From the NCBI GenBank assembly GCA_914767715.1, contig OU612070.1, forward strand, positions 23,052,025 to 23,116,024: a stretch of DNA of 64,000 nt, in the 5' to 3' direction. This stretch comes from Membranipora membranacea. Lineage: Eukaryota > Bryozoa > Gymnolaemata > Cheilostomatida > Membraniporidae. The translations under genes and the position numbers were made by a program. A model generated the notes under the pieces. It saw only the letters and a list, made by a program, of their open reading frames with translations. It was not told where the DNA came from and searched no databases. Of the stretch, positions 13,495 through 24,458 are shown piece by piece. Numbering within the stretch: position 1 is the stretch's first letter; every line of letters begins with the position of its first letter.

Positions 13495-13850
13495 CAGCTC
13501 TGCTAGGTTGGCTTGGCGACCAGTACGACACTCAGTATAACAGCTCTGCTAGGTTGGCTTGGCCACCAGTACGACACTCAGTATAACAGCTCTGCTAGGT
13601 TGGCTTTGCCACCAGTACGACACCCAGTATAACAGTTCTGCTAGGTTGGCTTTGCCACAAGTACGACACTCAGTATAACAGCTTGTTAGGTTGGCTTTGC
13701 CACCAGTACGACACTCAGTATAACAGATCTGCTAGGTTGACTTCGCCACCAGTACGACACCCAGTATAACAGCTCTGCTAGGTTGGCTTGGCCACCAGTA
13801 CGACACTTAGTATAACAGCTCTGCTAGGTTGGCTTGGCCACCAGCACGAC
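13495..13850. repeat. 46-bp tandem repeat, about 7.7 copies
   Basis: The unit begins CAGCTCTGCTAGGTTGGCTT and ends with CAGTATAA. Seven full copies and one partial copy follow each other with a few substitutions and one short deletion (fifth copy). Each unit contains a short imperfect stem around TTGGCTTTGCCA. The copies are contiguous with no unique spacers, so this is a minisatellite and not a CRISPR array. Confidence 0.95.
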
Positions 13851-14155
13851 CCTCTCTAGGCTGAAGCCCTGACAGTTGCTAGTCTGCAGAAGTTATCTAT
13901 CCAGCAGTTCTCCTCTCGGCTCATTTATGGTGAGTTTGTTTCGCTAGATACAGTTAGCCTGAAAACCAAACCCTAGCCAGGTAACAGCCAGGTGTTCCAC
14001 CCTTTTGATATTTTCCGTACCAGATCAATCTGATTCAGAATTTCTTTCATGAATTGAGGAGAGATGTGATGACATTCGTCTTGCACAGATGACAGACCAA
14101 GTCCTAATGGCTTGAGAATGATGATGATATGTATGTGTTGTTACTGCAGAGCCTA

Positions 14156-14192
14156 GTTATACCAGGGAGAATACCATTCTCCCTGGTTATAC
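14156..14192. repeat. Mini-palindrome with 7-bp direct repeats (copy 2)
   Basis: GTTATAC at 14156-14162 and again at 14186-14192 flank a 23-bp insert (14163-14185). The insert begins CAGGGAGAAT and ends with the exact reverse complement ATTCTCCCTG around a 3-nt centre. Both the flanking repeats and the insert arms are perfect. Confidence 0.8.
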
Positions 14193-14711
14193 ATTGAGTG
14201 AATTGAACAGGGCTTAGTAGTTATCTAAACAGAGACTTTAGGATATATAGATCTAGCTAGGAGTTTTGAGTCCATATGCATAGTAAATAACCGTTTGAAT
14301 ATAATATATCCACCTGTATTCATATCGTTGATAGAATCAGATTACAATAATTTAATTCTTACCTCAATTACCTCAATTACTTTAGAACACTCGTAAACTA
14401 CCAATGTCAGGTATAAAAGCCGAGTGAATCATTTGTTGAGGCATTTGTTTGAGCAGTGGTATTTTCAGTATTCTGGCATGTAGCCATTCCAAGGTTAATT
14501 ATGGCCTATCCATCATAATCATGTCAAGAAGGGTTGAGGATATGAATGAAGTAGACAAATATATCAAGCCTCAACAGACCCCCTACCCCTTTTAACGCCA
14601 ACCACAAACAAGGAAAGAAGAAAGGGAGGAGCCTCACTCAACACTGTCTGTGGCCCGTCTGTGCAGGAATTGAATGATGAGGGATAATAAATTTATTCAA
14701 CTTGGTCTGTG

Positions 14712-14744
14712 CAATGAACTCCCTCTTCCTCAGGAATAACAACA
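14712..14744. repeat. Outer arm matching 16290-16322 in reverse
   Basis: These 33 bp (CAATGAACTCCCTCTTCC...) are the reverse complement of 16290-16322 with two mismatches. They lie outside the 338-bp arms of the large inverted repeat. This suggests the original inverted duplication was longer and that its left arm was later split by about 750 bp of other sequence. Confidence 0.6.
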
Positions 14745-15532
14745 GGACGATATCGACCAATCAGCAAACAGTATCGCTTGAGCTATGTCTGGGACATTTG
14801 TTGAAATCAAAATAGCCGCCAAGTGATGAAATCAATGTTGCATCTATGAAATAAAATGGCTAATAAGCCCATATTCCTTACAAAAGAGTTCATGGCTATT
14901 AGTTGTATCTCAAGAAAACATCTTACCCTACCATTCTACAGCTGCATCACTTGCCCAATATACCTGATGGTAGTGTTATTGATTATGTGATTACGTGTGT
15001 ATTTTGTTGCTTATTTCTTTGTTGGCTCAGAAAATATAGTTAGGGTGGTCTCTTGGGCCCCAAACTATGCTCATTGGATAGAGCACATGTTGTAGGTAAT
15101 CAACTATGTTTAACTTTTCCAAAACATTGTCCATGTGAGGGGGTCGCAAGCCACAAAAGCAATAATGTGTCTTCAAAATACTTCACAAATGATACAATTT
15201 CACAATAAATATCTTCAGTCATAGTGCACTTAGAGACATGTGGTTTTGTTTATCAGGTGAACACCCATTTAATTGAGATCAACTATGAATCAAATACAGC
15301 TTACTACCCCTCAATAATCCTAGAAACATGATCTGCTCTGCTCTGAATTGGTGGCAGGGAACCTTCTCAGCCAATGAAAGCCCTGATATTATTTGATGCA
15401 GTGAGTCTATTGTTTATTTTCTATTGTTTAGTGGCATACACAATGGAAAGCCGAATATTCCTATATAGACCTAATCTATTAAGCCTATATTATAAGGGAC
15501 GCTAAATAGGCCGATTGTCTAGGACATCACAC

Positions 15533-16259
15533 TCATGGGCCCCTGGGACTTACATGTCTTTACTTTGACAATGTCCACTATCAACCACCCAAAAAACACC
15601 AAACAGGGTAAGACACAAAAAAAAAATTTGTTACAACCTACCTTGAAATCTCTCACACTAACTCAGCCCTCCTTCCTCTTTCATTTGCCTCAGGTTTGAA
15701 GTTTCTAGCACAAACAGAGCTGACTTTATGGACCAGAGAAAAAAATTCATTCTACAAAATTCACAAAATCTGAGTAGGCTGAAATGGCTGCATGACTATT
15801 GACATCCCCACATGATTATTGTACTTTTTTTTTAGTTCACTAAATAGGTTCTTTTTACACTCATATATGAGTTCTAAATTATATTCATTAATTTTTAAGC
15901 TTCTAATAAACTATGAAAAATCATATATGAGTGTAAAAAGAACCAATTTAGTGAAACAAAAGAAAAAGTACAATAATCATGTGAGGATGTCAATAGTCAT
16001 GCAGCCATTTCAGCCTACTCAGATTTTGTGAATTTTGTAGAATGAATTTTTTTCTCTGGTCCATAAAGTCAGCTCTGTTTGTGCTAGAAACTTCAAACCT
16101 GAGGCAAATGAAAGAGGAAGGAGGGCTGAGTTAGTGTGAGAGATTTCAAGGTAGGTTGTAACAAATTTTTTTTTTGTGTCTTACCCTGTTTGGTGCTTTT
16201 TGGGTGGTTGATAGTGGACATTGGCAAAGTAAAGACATGTAAGTCCCAGCGGCCCATGA
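15533..16259. repeat. Large inverted repeat, arms of about 338 bp
   Basis: The left arm runs from about 15533 to 15870 and the right arm from about 15921 to 16259, around a 50-nt AT-rich spacer. The arms match almost base for base over their length, for example TCATATATGAG next to the spacer and TGGACCAGAGAAAAAAATTC farther out. The few differences include a T-run length change and scattered substitutions. Short reading frames in the two arms mirror each other and show no protein-family resemblance. This is either a foldback-type element or a recent inverted duplication. A transcript through it would form long double-stranded RNA. Confidence 0.93.
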
Positions 16260-17170
16260 TCACACTAAGCCACACACACAATTCATGTGTGTTGTCATTC
16301 CTGAGGGAGAGGGAGTTCATTGGACTGGTCTGTGGCTATGGGATGGGTGAAGCTATCTCTATTCTTGTGGCCAAAGTGAATATATTCTTCACACCCATAT
16401 ATAGAAGATGTAAGTACCTTTCAATTGTTCAAGCCCTCTAGATTCCACTGTCCTGATTCTCACACACACACAAGCTGCTCAGATAAACAGTGTGGGCAAC
16501 AAACTGTGATGTAATTTTTTTCAGAAAATCAGCTGATAGACCGGATGTACTTGCCTGTAGCCATGTTTTGTGTGCAAGCAGCAATAAGTCTAACAATAAT
16601 CTTCTCAGTATTTTTTCAGAGAAAATTCCATTTTATTAAATGAATTATTAAAATTACTTGGATAAAAATATAATTTATTGAATAAAACAATAATTTTGAT
16701 TGAAAAAATGCCTTATTCAGTTTTTTAGATGTAATAGTCAAGGTGCTATGTGGTCACAAGAGTTTGTTTCATTTCAGCTGATCCACATTTTTTTTCCTAA
16801 TATTGCAGTATCTGTATTTACAGGTACAGCACAACTCCAGAAAAAATCCCATCAAGCAGCAAATTTGTGTGTGAACCACCCTACCCTTCCCTAGTTCATT
16901 TGAACATGTCAAAATAGCCACACCAATATTTTAACCATAATAAAAGTCACCCATCCCCTGCTGTAAAGTGTAAGTAAGTAAGTTGTAATGAACTGCTTAG
17001 GAAAAGTATAAATAGAACTAGACCTAGACAGTTACCCATGAGGAATTGTAGCATGTCTTAGAAACATTGGCTTAACTCATCAGGTGGTAAAAAAGCTCTT
17101 TGATTCCACATAGTCCATACAGCTGTGCATTGATCAGATTTTTCAAACAATTAGGGTTCACTTAAAGTTG

Positions 17171-17211
17171 CTGTGACCAAGGAGTTAGAGACTTTAACTC
17201 CTTACTGTGAC
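17171..17211. repeat. Mini-palindrome with 7-bp direct repeats (copy 3)
   Basis: CTGTGAC at 17171-17177 and again at 17205-17211 flank a 27-bp insert that begins CAAGGAGTTA and ends TAACTCCTTA. The arms are perfect apart from the terminal base. It sits 40 bp before the probable splice acceptor (17241-17242) ahead of the Rieske gene start codon, so it is likely within that gene's 5'-UTR intron. Confidence 0.75.
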
Positions 17212-17250
17212 TCATGTCATTTTGTATTCTTTTTTTTTATAGCTTTTGTA

Positions 17251-20200
17251 ATGGCAAAGTCAGATCACGGCAGCTCAGATGAAGTGAACCAGAAACTACT
17301 CCAATGTCTGAAGGACGTTGTGGAGGTTGAAGCTTGGCATCTCTTAGGCGAAGCGGATGATTTGAAAGAGAAAAGTCTGCGGAGGTTTGTTCACACCTTG
17401 CCTAACCTTACTTACTTTTACTTTTCTGTGTGAGTCTGGACAGTTCCTTCTGCAGGCTGTATTGACAGACTTCTGATAGGTCATCTCATACTAGCTGGTT
17501 ACATTTCACGATACCCTTGAACTGGTCAGTAACATCAGTCTGTACAGTCGTGCCTGGCAAGCTGTTCCACATCCGGACAGTAGAAGGAAAGAAAGAGTGT
17601 AGATGATGATTGGTCCTAGAACCAGGTACTAGGTAGCAGTGGTCTTCTCCTCTAGGATGAGCAGTGAGAGGAATAGGGATATCCACCTGAGTGTGGTATG
17701 CTTTGTGGAATAGTGTCAATTTCAGCTCTTTCCGCCTTTGCTGTAATGGCGGCCATTCTAGCGCGTCCAACATGCTGGAAACACTGCTTTTGCGACCGAA
17801 GTCGCTGGTGACAAATCGAGCAGCTTTCCGTTGGACAGCCTCTAGACGTGTGACATCTTTCTTGGTGTAGGGATCCCACACACTCACAGCATATTCGAGT
17901 TTGGGACAGACAAGTGCTTGGTATGCCAGAGTTTTAGTTTTTCGAGGGCAGTGGCTGATATTCCTCTGCAGAAAGGCGAGTTTACTGAATGCTCTTGATG
18001 TTACAGCACTAATATGGGGAGACCAAGAGAGGTTGGATGAAATTGTCACTCCCAAGTACTTTGCAGAGCTCACTCTCTCTAGTTTGTGTTCTCTCATATA
18101 ATAGGAGGTGTCAGTAGGTTTTTTCTTTAGTGTGACAGAAAGTTGGATGCATTTTTCAGGATGAAACTGCATCTCCCAGTCTTTCTCCCACTTCAGAAGG
18201 TTGTCAAGATCAGCTTGTAGTTTGTCATGGTCGTCATCAGATTTGATCTCCCTGTATAGTATACAGTCGTCTGCAAATAGGCGTATGTTGGAATGGTTTG
18301 TGTACTTGGGCGGGTCATTGATGTAGAGTAGGAACAACAGTGGCCCAAGTACACTCCCCTGTGGAACACCTGAGGACACTTCACTTCTACCGGAGCTCAC
18401 ACCATCGACCACGACTTCCTGGGTACGGTTTGAGAGGAACGATGTAATCCAGCTATGTACCTGAGGACTGATACAATATCTTTGTAGCTTGGCTAGGAGA
18501 AGGTGAAAAGTCTAAGACTATCACATCACATTGGCCCCTGTCTTCAATAGTACTGACAAAGTCGGTAATTGTTGAGACTAGTTGAGTCTCACAAGAACGC
18601 CTCTGTCTAAAACCGTGTTGTTCACTGCATAATATGCCATACCTCTCGAGATGTCGGTTTACTTGACTTGAGATGATATGTTCCATCACTTTGCAGACTA
18701 TTGAGGTTAAGGAAACTGGTCGATAGTTTTCCGCCTTTTTTCTATCTCCTTTCTTAAATATTGGACTCACATTAGCATGGCGCCAGTCATCAGGTACCTG
18801 ACCCTGACGCAGACTCCTGTCATAGATGAGTTTCAGAGTTGGTGCAATCTCAGATGCTACCGATTGCAAGAGTTTAGGTGTCAGACCATCAGGACCAGGG
18901 GCTTTGTTCATTTTCAGGTTACTGAGTAGTTTCCTTACTCCCTCTACGGTGATGGTGAATTGAGTCATCATTGGATGTTGCGGCGTTTCTTGCATCTAGC
19001 GTCTTCATTCCATTGGCATCTTCCCTTTCTCTATACTTAAACTCATTTTCTTCTCTCTTCCCTAAGCGGAAAAGTATATATGAAAATGCCCGGAAAATAT
19101 TTTCGCTGCAGGGCTTCAACAAGGTCATGACTATGCATCTGTGTTAATTTGGTTTCTCTTCCCTCTCAAAATGCAACATCATGATCATATGCTACGCCAT
19201 TTTTGTGGTTTTTGCTAAGGTTTTAGTGTGTTTGAATCCAAGTAGAAGCGCTATGTATATACTGATGTACCATTATAAAATCGTTCTTATTGTCTGCAGG
19301 TTATACGGGGACAGTGAGGGAGAGGATATAGTGTTAGTCTATGATGTAGAGGAGGATGGTTTTCATGCTATGGATGCTGTATGTAGTCACGAAGGAGGAC
19401 CTCTAGATCTCGGTGATATAGAGGATATCGGTGGCGAGAGATGTCTTGTCTGTCCCTGGCATAATTATGAGTTTAAGCTGACAGATGGCTGCTCTGAATC
19501 TACGGGACTCCAGGTTATTAGCATATCACTTCTTAGAAGTGTCAAGTTATGAATGATACATGCTTGAATTTCTTCCCCTTGCTTTCTGACAACATCCTTC
19601 TTGTCTGAAATTCTGAGAAATTAAGAGAGTTTGCATTTATGTCTTTGCCATTTGTTATTCCTTCAGTTCTTTTCCCGCAATATACAGTGCATGACTTGGT
19701 CCCCCTGAGCTTACAACAAGCCATGTAGTCATATTCATATTATTTTAGCAAGACACCTACCCTTTGATGGAGCTCGATGGTAAACTATTTATTAGAACAG
19801 GAGAGCTAGAGCTGACCCTAGATCCAAAAACATCAGAACATACAGAGGAAGTGATTTCGAGGCCCGCCTCTCCAGTCGCTGATGAGCAGGCTCAGGATAG
19901 GAATACTCTGACTTATGCAGCATATCAGATCCTTACAGCTCCAGACCCTCTGGAAAAGGTGATAATATAAGTTTGTATTTTTCACTACTCGTAATGAATA
20001 GTTATTCCTCACATGTATATATAAAAAATGTGATTTTGAAATTATAGAACCCCCTCACTGCCCCAACCGCCCCACTCCCCTCCTGCTTTCGGGTGAGGGC
20101 AAGAATTTGGTGCCCTCAAACTACATACCTAATCTTCCTGGATATTGCTTCCTTATATCAATGTTTTATGTGGTTTAAGTGACACGCTGCAAACCATTAA

Positions 20201-23200
20201 TGAGGGGGTTGGTTTATTTTATATTCTACTCCATATTCTGACTGAGATTGCGTCAGGAGATAAACTAGTATTTTCTCCTCAACTGATACTTTTTTGATGA
20301 TCACTACTCATACTGAGAGATTTCATCTTTTGAAGATTCGTTTGTCAGAGCTGTTTGGTACAGACTGGAATTCAGGAAGTATTCAAGATTTAGGAAGTTA
20401 TCCCCCTCCTGACCAGCCAGTCAGATCAGAGGATAATCTCACTATAGTGCGACCTGGAGCAGAACCGAAACGAGGCAAAGGAGGTTCTTTGGTGAGTCCA
20501 AGATCATTCTACAAATATGAAAATGTCAATATGAGGGGTGAAGATGCGTTTCTTCATCAGGATCGCAAAACATTTAAAAGGTTGATTAAAATCAGATGTC
20601 ACATCACACGCCACATCCCGGAGTATGAGCGGCTAAGTTTTTATTGCCTTATGGGCTAGGCCAGCTGTCTGCGCTATGTTGCTCCCTGTTTGCAGGCAGG
20701 TCGGAGCACACCTGTGGCCAACCAAACCCCAGTAGTCAATGGACTGCAGTGGTATTCGATCCAATAACCTTCATCACTTTCATGCTGAAGGACCGGCGCT
20801 CTAACCAACTGAGCCTACTCCTACATTAGGCCCAACAATGCTCATATTGTAATCCCTCTACTATTCAAAAGAAGATATGATAGTAGTGGGAATATCGATA
20901 TTTTGAGTTTGACACTGCAATTTTAACAATTTAGCTTGGTAGCTTCATAGAAATATGATGCCGCCATGATTTCTAATTATGATATTACTTTGCAGACTAG
21001 TCGGATCAGCATTTTACACTCAATGGCCAACATTGAGCTGTGGGCTGTAGATCTCAGCTGGGATATCATAGCTAGATTTGTACCACACTACAGGCTCAAT
21101 GATCAACCGCTACCAAAAGAGTTCACTGATGACTTTGTGAAAGTCGCTCTAGACGAGACAAAACATTTTAACCTGCTCAGGCAAAGGCTAGAAGATTTCG
21201 GCTCGCATTTTGGAGCTCTGCCAGTTCACAATGGTATGTTTCTCACTCCTTCCTCACTATCCAATACATTGACTTCTCTACTGGCTGTGTGTGAATGTGT
21301 ATATATCCGAAGACAAATTGGCATAGTTGTTAACATATATCAGTAAGGCCTGGTAATAATTGTTTAAAACCCTCTGAGCAGGGTGTTTGGGATAACTGCA
21401 ATCAGGGAGTTGTGACCCAAATCCCCTGCTCTAAGGAACCGTCCTCCCTGAAGCAGGCAGGGTAGGATATACCCCCTCCCTCCCCTATACCCTCCCTGCC
21501 TGAAGGGACTGTACTTATTTCTGCACATTTTGAACAGTTATCCCCTCTTGGTTTAAACTCTTTGTGGACAACTCCTTGTTGCCTCAGCATTCATTGATGA
21601 ATGTACTTACTTGAACAACAGTATTTGACTCTCTAATACAGGTTTATGGGAATCAGCAGAGACGACTAATCACAGTATACTGGCTAGGTTAGCTGTAGTT
21701 CATATGGTACATGAAGCCAGGTAAGTTGTTATATAAGTTATATAGCTGCGCTTTTTTTCTTTTTCCAGCATCTTGGCTTGCCGAACAATGTATTGGGAAA
21801 TAGGGGCTAATGGTTGAGAGTTTGAGTTTTGATTCAGTAAATAAGTACGTTCAATATCCTTGCTTTGCTTAGCCCAGATATACATATCTACACCATTCAC
21901 CTTTGTTAGTCAAATCAATGGAATTCAATGTTCAAATTCAGTGAAATCTAGATATCGTCTATCAACTTTTACTCAGTTTAGGCCATCTAAATAGACCCTC
22001 ACATACAGCACTTATTCATCCATATGAATGTTAGTACCCGACATTAAGGGGCTTCCGCGTCCATCATCCATACATCATTCGTTCTTCAAAACAGTGTGAT
22101 GTCACTCAGATATTGGATTATATATATGCTTGCATTATTTGGTTGCGATATATATCAGGCTTTGAATTTGGGAATCATCAGATCTATGTCTGATGCCATG
22201 AGATACTTTCAGTACATGAGGTAAAACTGCCTTCTTGTCGATGCTCTGAAATGCCAGCTATTTTTGCTATGCAGGACAAATGGATGTTATAATCACCTGG
22301 AAGAGTTTAGCATAATTGACCTCTAAGAGAAATGTGATTTTCAAGCGGAGACTGTTGACCATATACATAGTACTATATGTTTATTTTACGTTACTGTATG
22401 TATATAGTTGACCCACAGCCACAGCATCATGGATATGTGTTGAAGCACAACATCTCACAAATGCCCCAGTAAGATAAGTTAAGATGATAGCATGGACAGA
22501 CAGTATGAGAAAATACCATGTATTAATTTTTGTTTTCGGATATTCTTATAGGGGTTTGGATGTTCAGCCTACACAGATATTAAAATTTGAGAGGCAGAAA
22601 GACACAGATAGTACTTCTATATTAAATATCGTATACTCGGAGGAGATAACCCATGTGGCAGCTGGCATGAAATGGTTCAACTATATCTGTGATAACTCAC
22701 AACCTAAACTGGTGAGTGTTGATCACATGAATTAAAGTCATAATTTCAGTAGCTCTCATTAGTGGGTGTCTACATCAGGGGTCGTGGAGCTCTTCTTTTA
22801 CCGTGTGAGCTCAAAACAAAGAGAAACCTTCCAGTATACGAGCTCTATTTGACGTTTTTGCTGTATGATAACCAAATAAATTGTGCCTTTGATATATGTA
22901 AAACCGTTCTGTGTAGAAGATTTGTTTCTTTTTTATCAGGATCCTATTGAGACATTCCACGAAATAGTAAAAGCGAATTTCAAGTAAGTTTTAATATTGA
23001 GACTTTCTTATTTTAAACCAAGCGGTTAGGTCGAAAGTCCATGTGACTGCATGTTTAAATTGTCTAGTGATTCAATTTCATCGATAAGTTTCCATTAACC
23101 TGGTATGCCTTAAACTCAAAGTTTATCCTATGATTATGCTGTCTGTATCTATATGTCATGAATGAAAGCCATTTGGAAGACCATCTGCTTGATTGTTTGA

Positions 23201-24458
23201 TTGTTTACTTTTGTTTCAGAGGATTTCTTAAACCTCCATTCAATACAAGTGCAAGAAGTAAAGCTGGGATGACTCCTGAGGTAAGATTATTAGAGATTAG
23301 TATGACCAGGGAGTTTGGGTCATTCCCTGGTATGACGATGCAAAGTGTTTTATTTTTGATTCTGATGAAATCCATGTGCAAGAATTTTTCTTCAATGTTT
23401 TGGTCAACAAATCTTCCTACTTCTTGTCCACTTTATTTGTATTTATATTGTCTAAACCGAAATTGAATATTTTAATAACTTTGCCTACCTGTATCATAAT
23501 TTAACCTATAAACCAGTTAATAGGAGCACTTGCTCATTGTTGTGAGTGACTGAGGTCGGGCCCCCTTATTCTTAGTTTGCACTCTGATATCTTTATGTCA
23601 CTAATGCTTGTGATTCAAAATTAGTAAACAATCCCTTCTAATCTTTAGATAAACATTCAGGGAGGCAAACAAATTCGAATTTTTCATTAGACTTCCTAAA
23701 CTCAGGAAATAAGATATGGCATTATCAATAATCAGTGTGTGCGTGTATACAAGGTGTGATCATATCAGTGTTGTCTATAGTGCAGCTTTAAAAGTCAGTT
23801 TGAATATTTGGCTTGGATTTAAAAGATGAACCCAAATAACACTCAACTTGTATTAAAACAAAATGGGATGCTATAGAAATGATGAAAATGGCTGAGACAA
23901 TATTTACGTTAATATTGGGTCAAGCCCTAAATTGATTGTCTGGGCTAACATCATAAATACACACAGGAGGTGTAGCAAATTGCCGCTGATTTTCAAACCA
24001 CATAAAATTGGAACAATTGCCTAGTTCATGCAGCTGGGTTAGGGCTTGAGATTAGAGTCAATTCAGAACAAAGCAGAAATTTGAGAGACATTTCAAAATT
24101 TTGGGTTGAATCTTCAGACTTTAAAATAATTATAATTCAAATAACTGTCTTCTTCGGCCAGATAGGGGCGTCGGGATGGATAAGAGTCTAGGGGGCTCAG
24201 ACTCTGTGTACACCTATATATCACTTGAGTCTTCATTAGCAAAATAAAGTTGATCATAATATAATTATTCACAAGTGACAACAATGGCCGCACAGTATCA
24301 TTAGATGTCATATTATTATTATTCTTGTCTAGTGGTACGAGCCTCTAACTAAACAGAAGACGAATACAGGAGCTTCTATAGTCAATAATACCAAACTGGA
24401 GCAGCAGGGAGCAGTACTGTCACAACAAGGTACTACTGACACCACCAATAGCACCTGA
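17251..24458 (+). CDS. Rieske [2Fe-2S]-DUF455 ferritin-like fusion protein
   Basis: Ten exons: 17251-17384, 19300-19513, 19749-19958, 20336-20491, 20996-21233, 21642-21720, 22552-22711, 22940-22983, 23220-23280 and 24333-24458. All phases agree, giving 473 residues. The ATG follows an acceptor (17242), so a 5'-UTR intron is likely. Residues of about 25-125 form a Rieske domain with Cys73-Ser-His75 and Cys96-Pro-Trp-His99, the CxH...CxxH cluster ligands. Residues of about 240-430 match the DUF455 family of the ferritin-like clan. Candidate diiron ligands are Glu252, Glu292, His295 (DETKHF), Glu342 (HEARGLDV), Glu375 and His378 (EEITHVAAG). The arrangement suggests an electron-transfer module feeding a diiron oxidase or hydroxylase in one chain. 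The substrate is unknown, and no signal peptide or membrane segment is evident. Intron 1 holds a dead LINE and intron 4 a SINE. Confidence 0.9.
17408..18995 (-). mobile_element. 5'-truncated dead LINE (Jockey/CR1-like reverse transcriptase)
   Basis: Minus strand, inside intron 1 of the Rieske gene. The upstream reading block (18995-18453) has the RT fingers motifs KAPGPDGL, PIFKKGD, NYRPVSLTS and QHGFR. The downstream block (18412-17486) has GVPQGSVLGPLLFLLYIND, the catalytic FADD (here FADDC), KYLGV and a C-terminal RMWNSLP. The endonuclease and any ORF1 are absent. Near 18505 a short deletion removes the end of the DFSKAFD-type motif and shifts the frame, so the copy cannot encode active RT. 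The 3' end carries an AAGT-type short tandem tail (plus-strand complement at about 17408-17428). The 5' boundary, near 18995-19010, is approximate. Confidence 0.9.
20645..20823 (-). mobile_element. tRNA-derived SINE
   Basis: Reading the minus strand from about 20823, the sequence starts like a tRNA: TAGGCTCAGTTGGTTAGAGC contains an A-box-like element at about 20805-20815. A B-box-like GGATCGAATAC lies at 20752-20762, a normal distance for an internal RNA polymerase III promoter. A tRNA-unrelated body continues to about 20645. The A-to-B spacing is tRNA-like but the clover-leaf is not restored, so this is a SINE and not a working tRNA gene. It lies in intron 4 of the Rieske gene, opposite in strand. 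Confidence 0.75.
23300..23336. repeat. Mini-palindrome with 7-bp direct repeats (copy 4)
   Basis: GTATGAC at 23300-23306 and again at 23330-23336 flank a 23-bp insert (23307-23329) that begins CAGGGAGTTT and ends ATTCCCTG. The insert arms hold about 8 bp of pairing. It lies 20 bp after the splice donor at 23281 in intron 9 of the Rieske gene. Confidence 0.75.

Larger units (their letters stand above)
12242..17250. other. Gene-poor interval with repeats
   Basis: The carrier gene and the Rieske gene point away from each other across this 5-kb gap, so both promoters should be in it. I see no TATA box or other promoter element I can support. Contents: an (ATT)n microsatellite at about 13309-13332, a 46-bp tandem array at 13495-13850, a mini-palindrome at 14156-14192, the large inverted repeat 15533-16259 with an outer matching pair at 14712/16290, and another mini-palindrome at 17171-17211. 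No conserved coding sequence was recognised. Confidence 0.5.

Noticed and set aside
13495-13850. Regularly repeated block that could look like a CRISPR array
   Set aside because: The 46-bp units abut with no unique spacers and the DNA is animal nuclear; it is a minisatellite.
15819-16441. Overlapping open frames on both strands
   Set aside because: They lie in the two arms of the large inverted repeat and mirror each other; composition is low-complexity and no domain is visible.
20752-20823. Possible tRNA gene on the minus strand
   Set aside because: A- and B-box-like elements are present, but the acceptor stem and anticodon arm do not close and unrelated sequence follows; a SINE fits better.
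21403-21450. CAGGGAG...CTCCCTG pair as another mini-palindrome
   Set aside because: Ends match the family, but the 48-bp interior is not palindromic and the 7-bp flanks differ.
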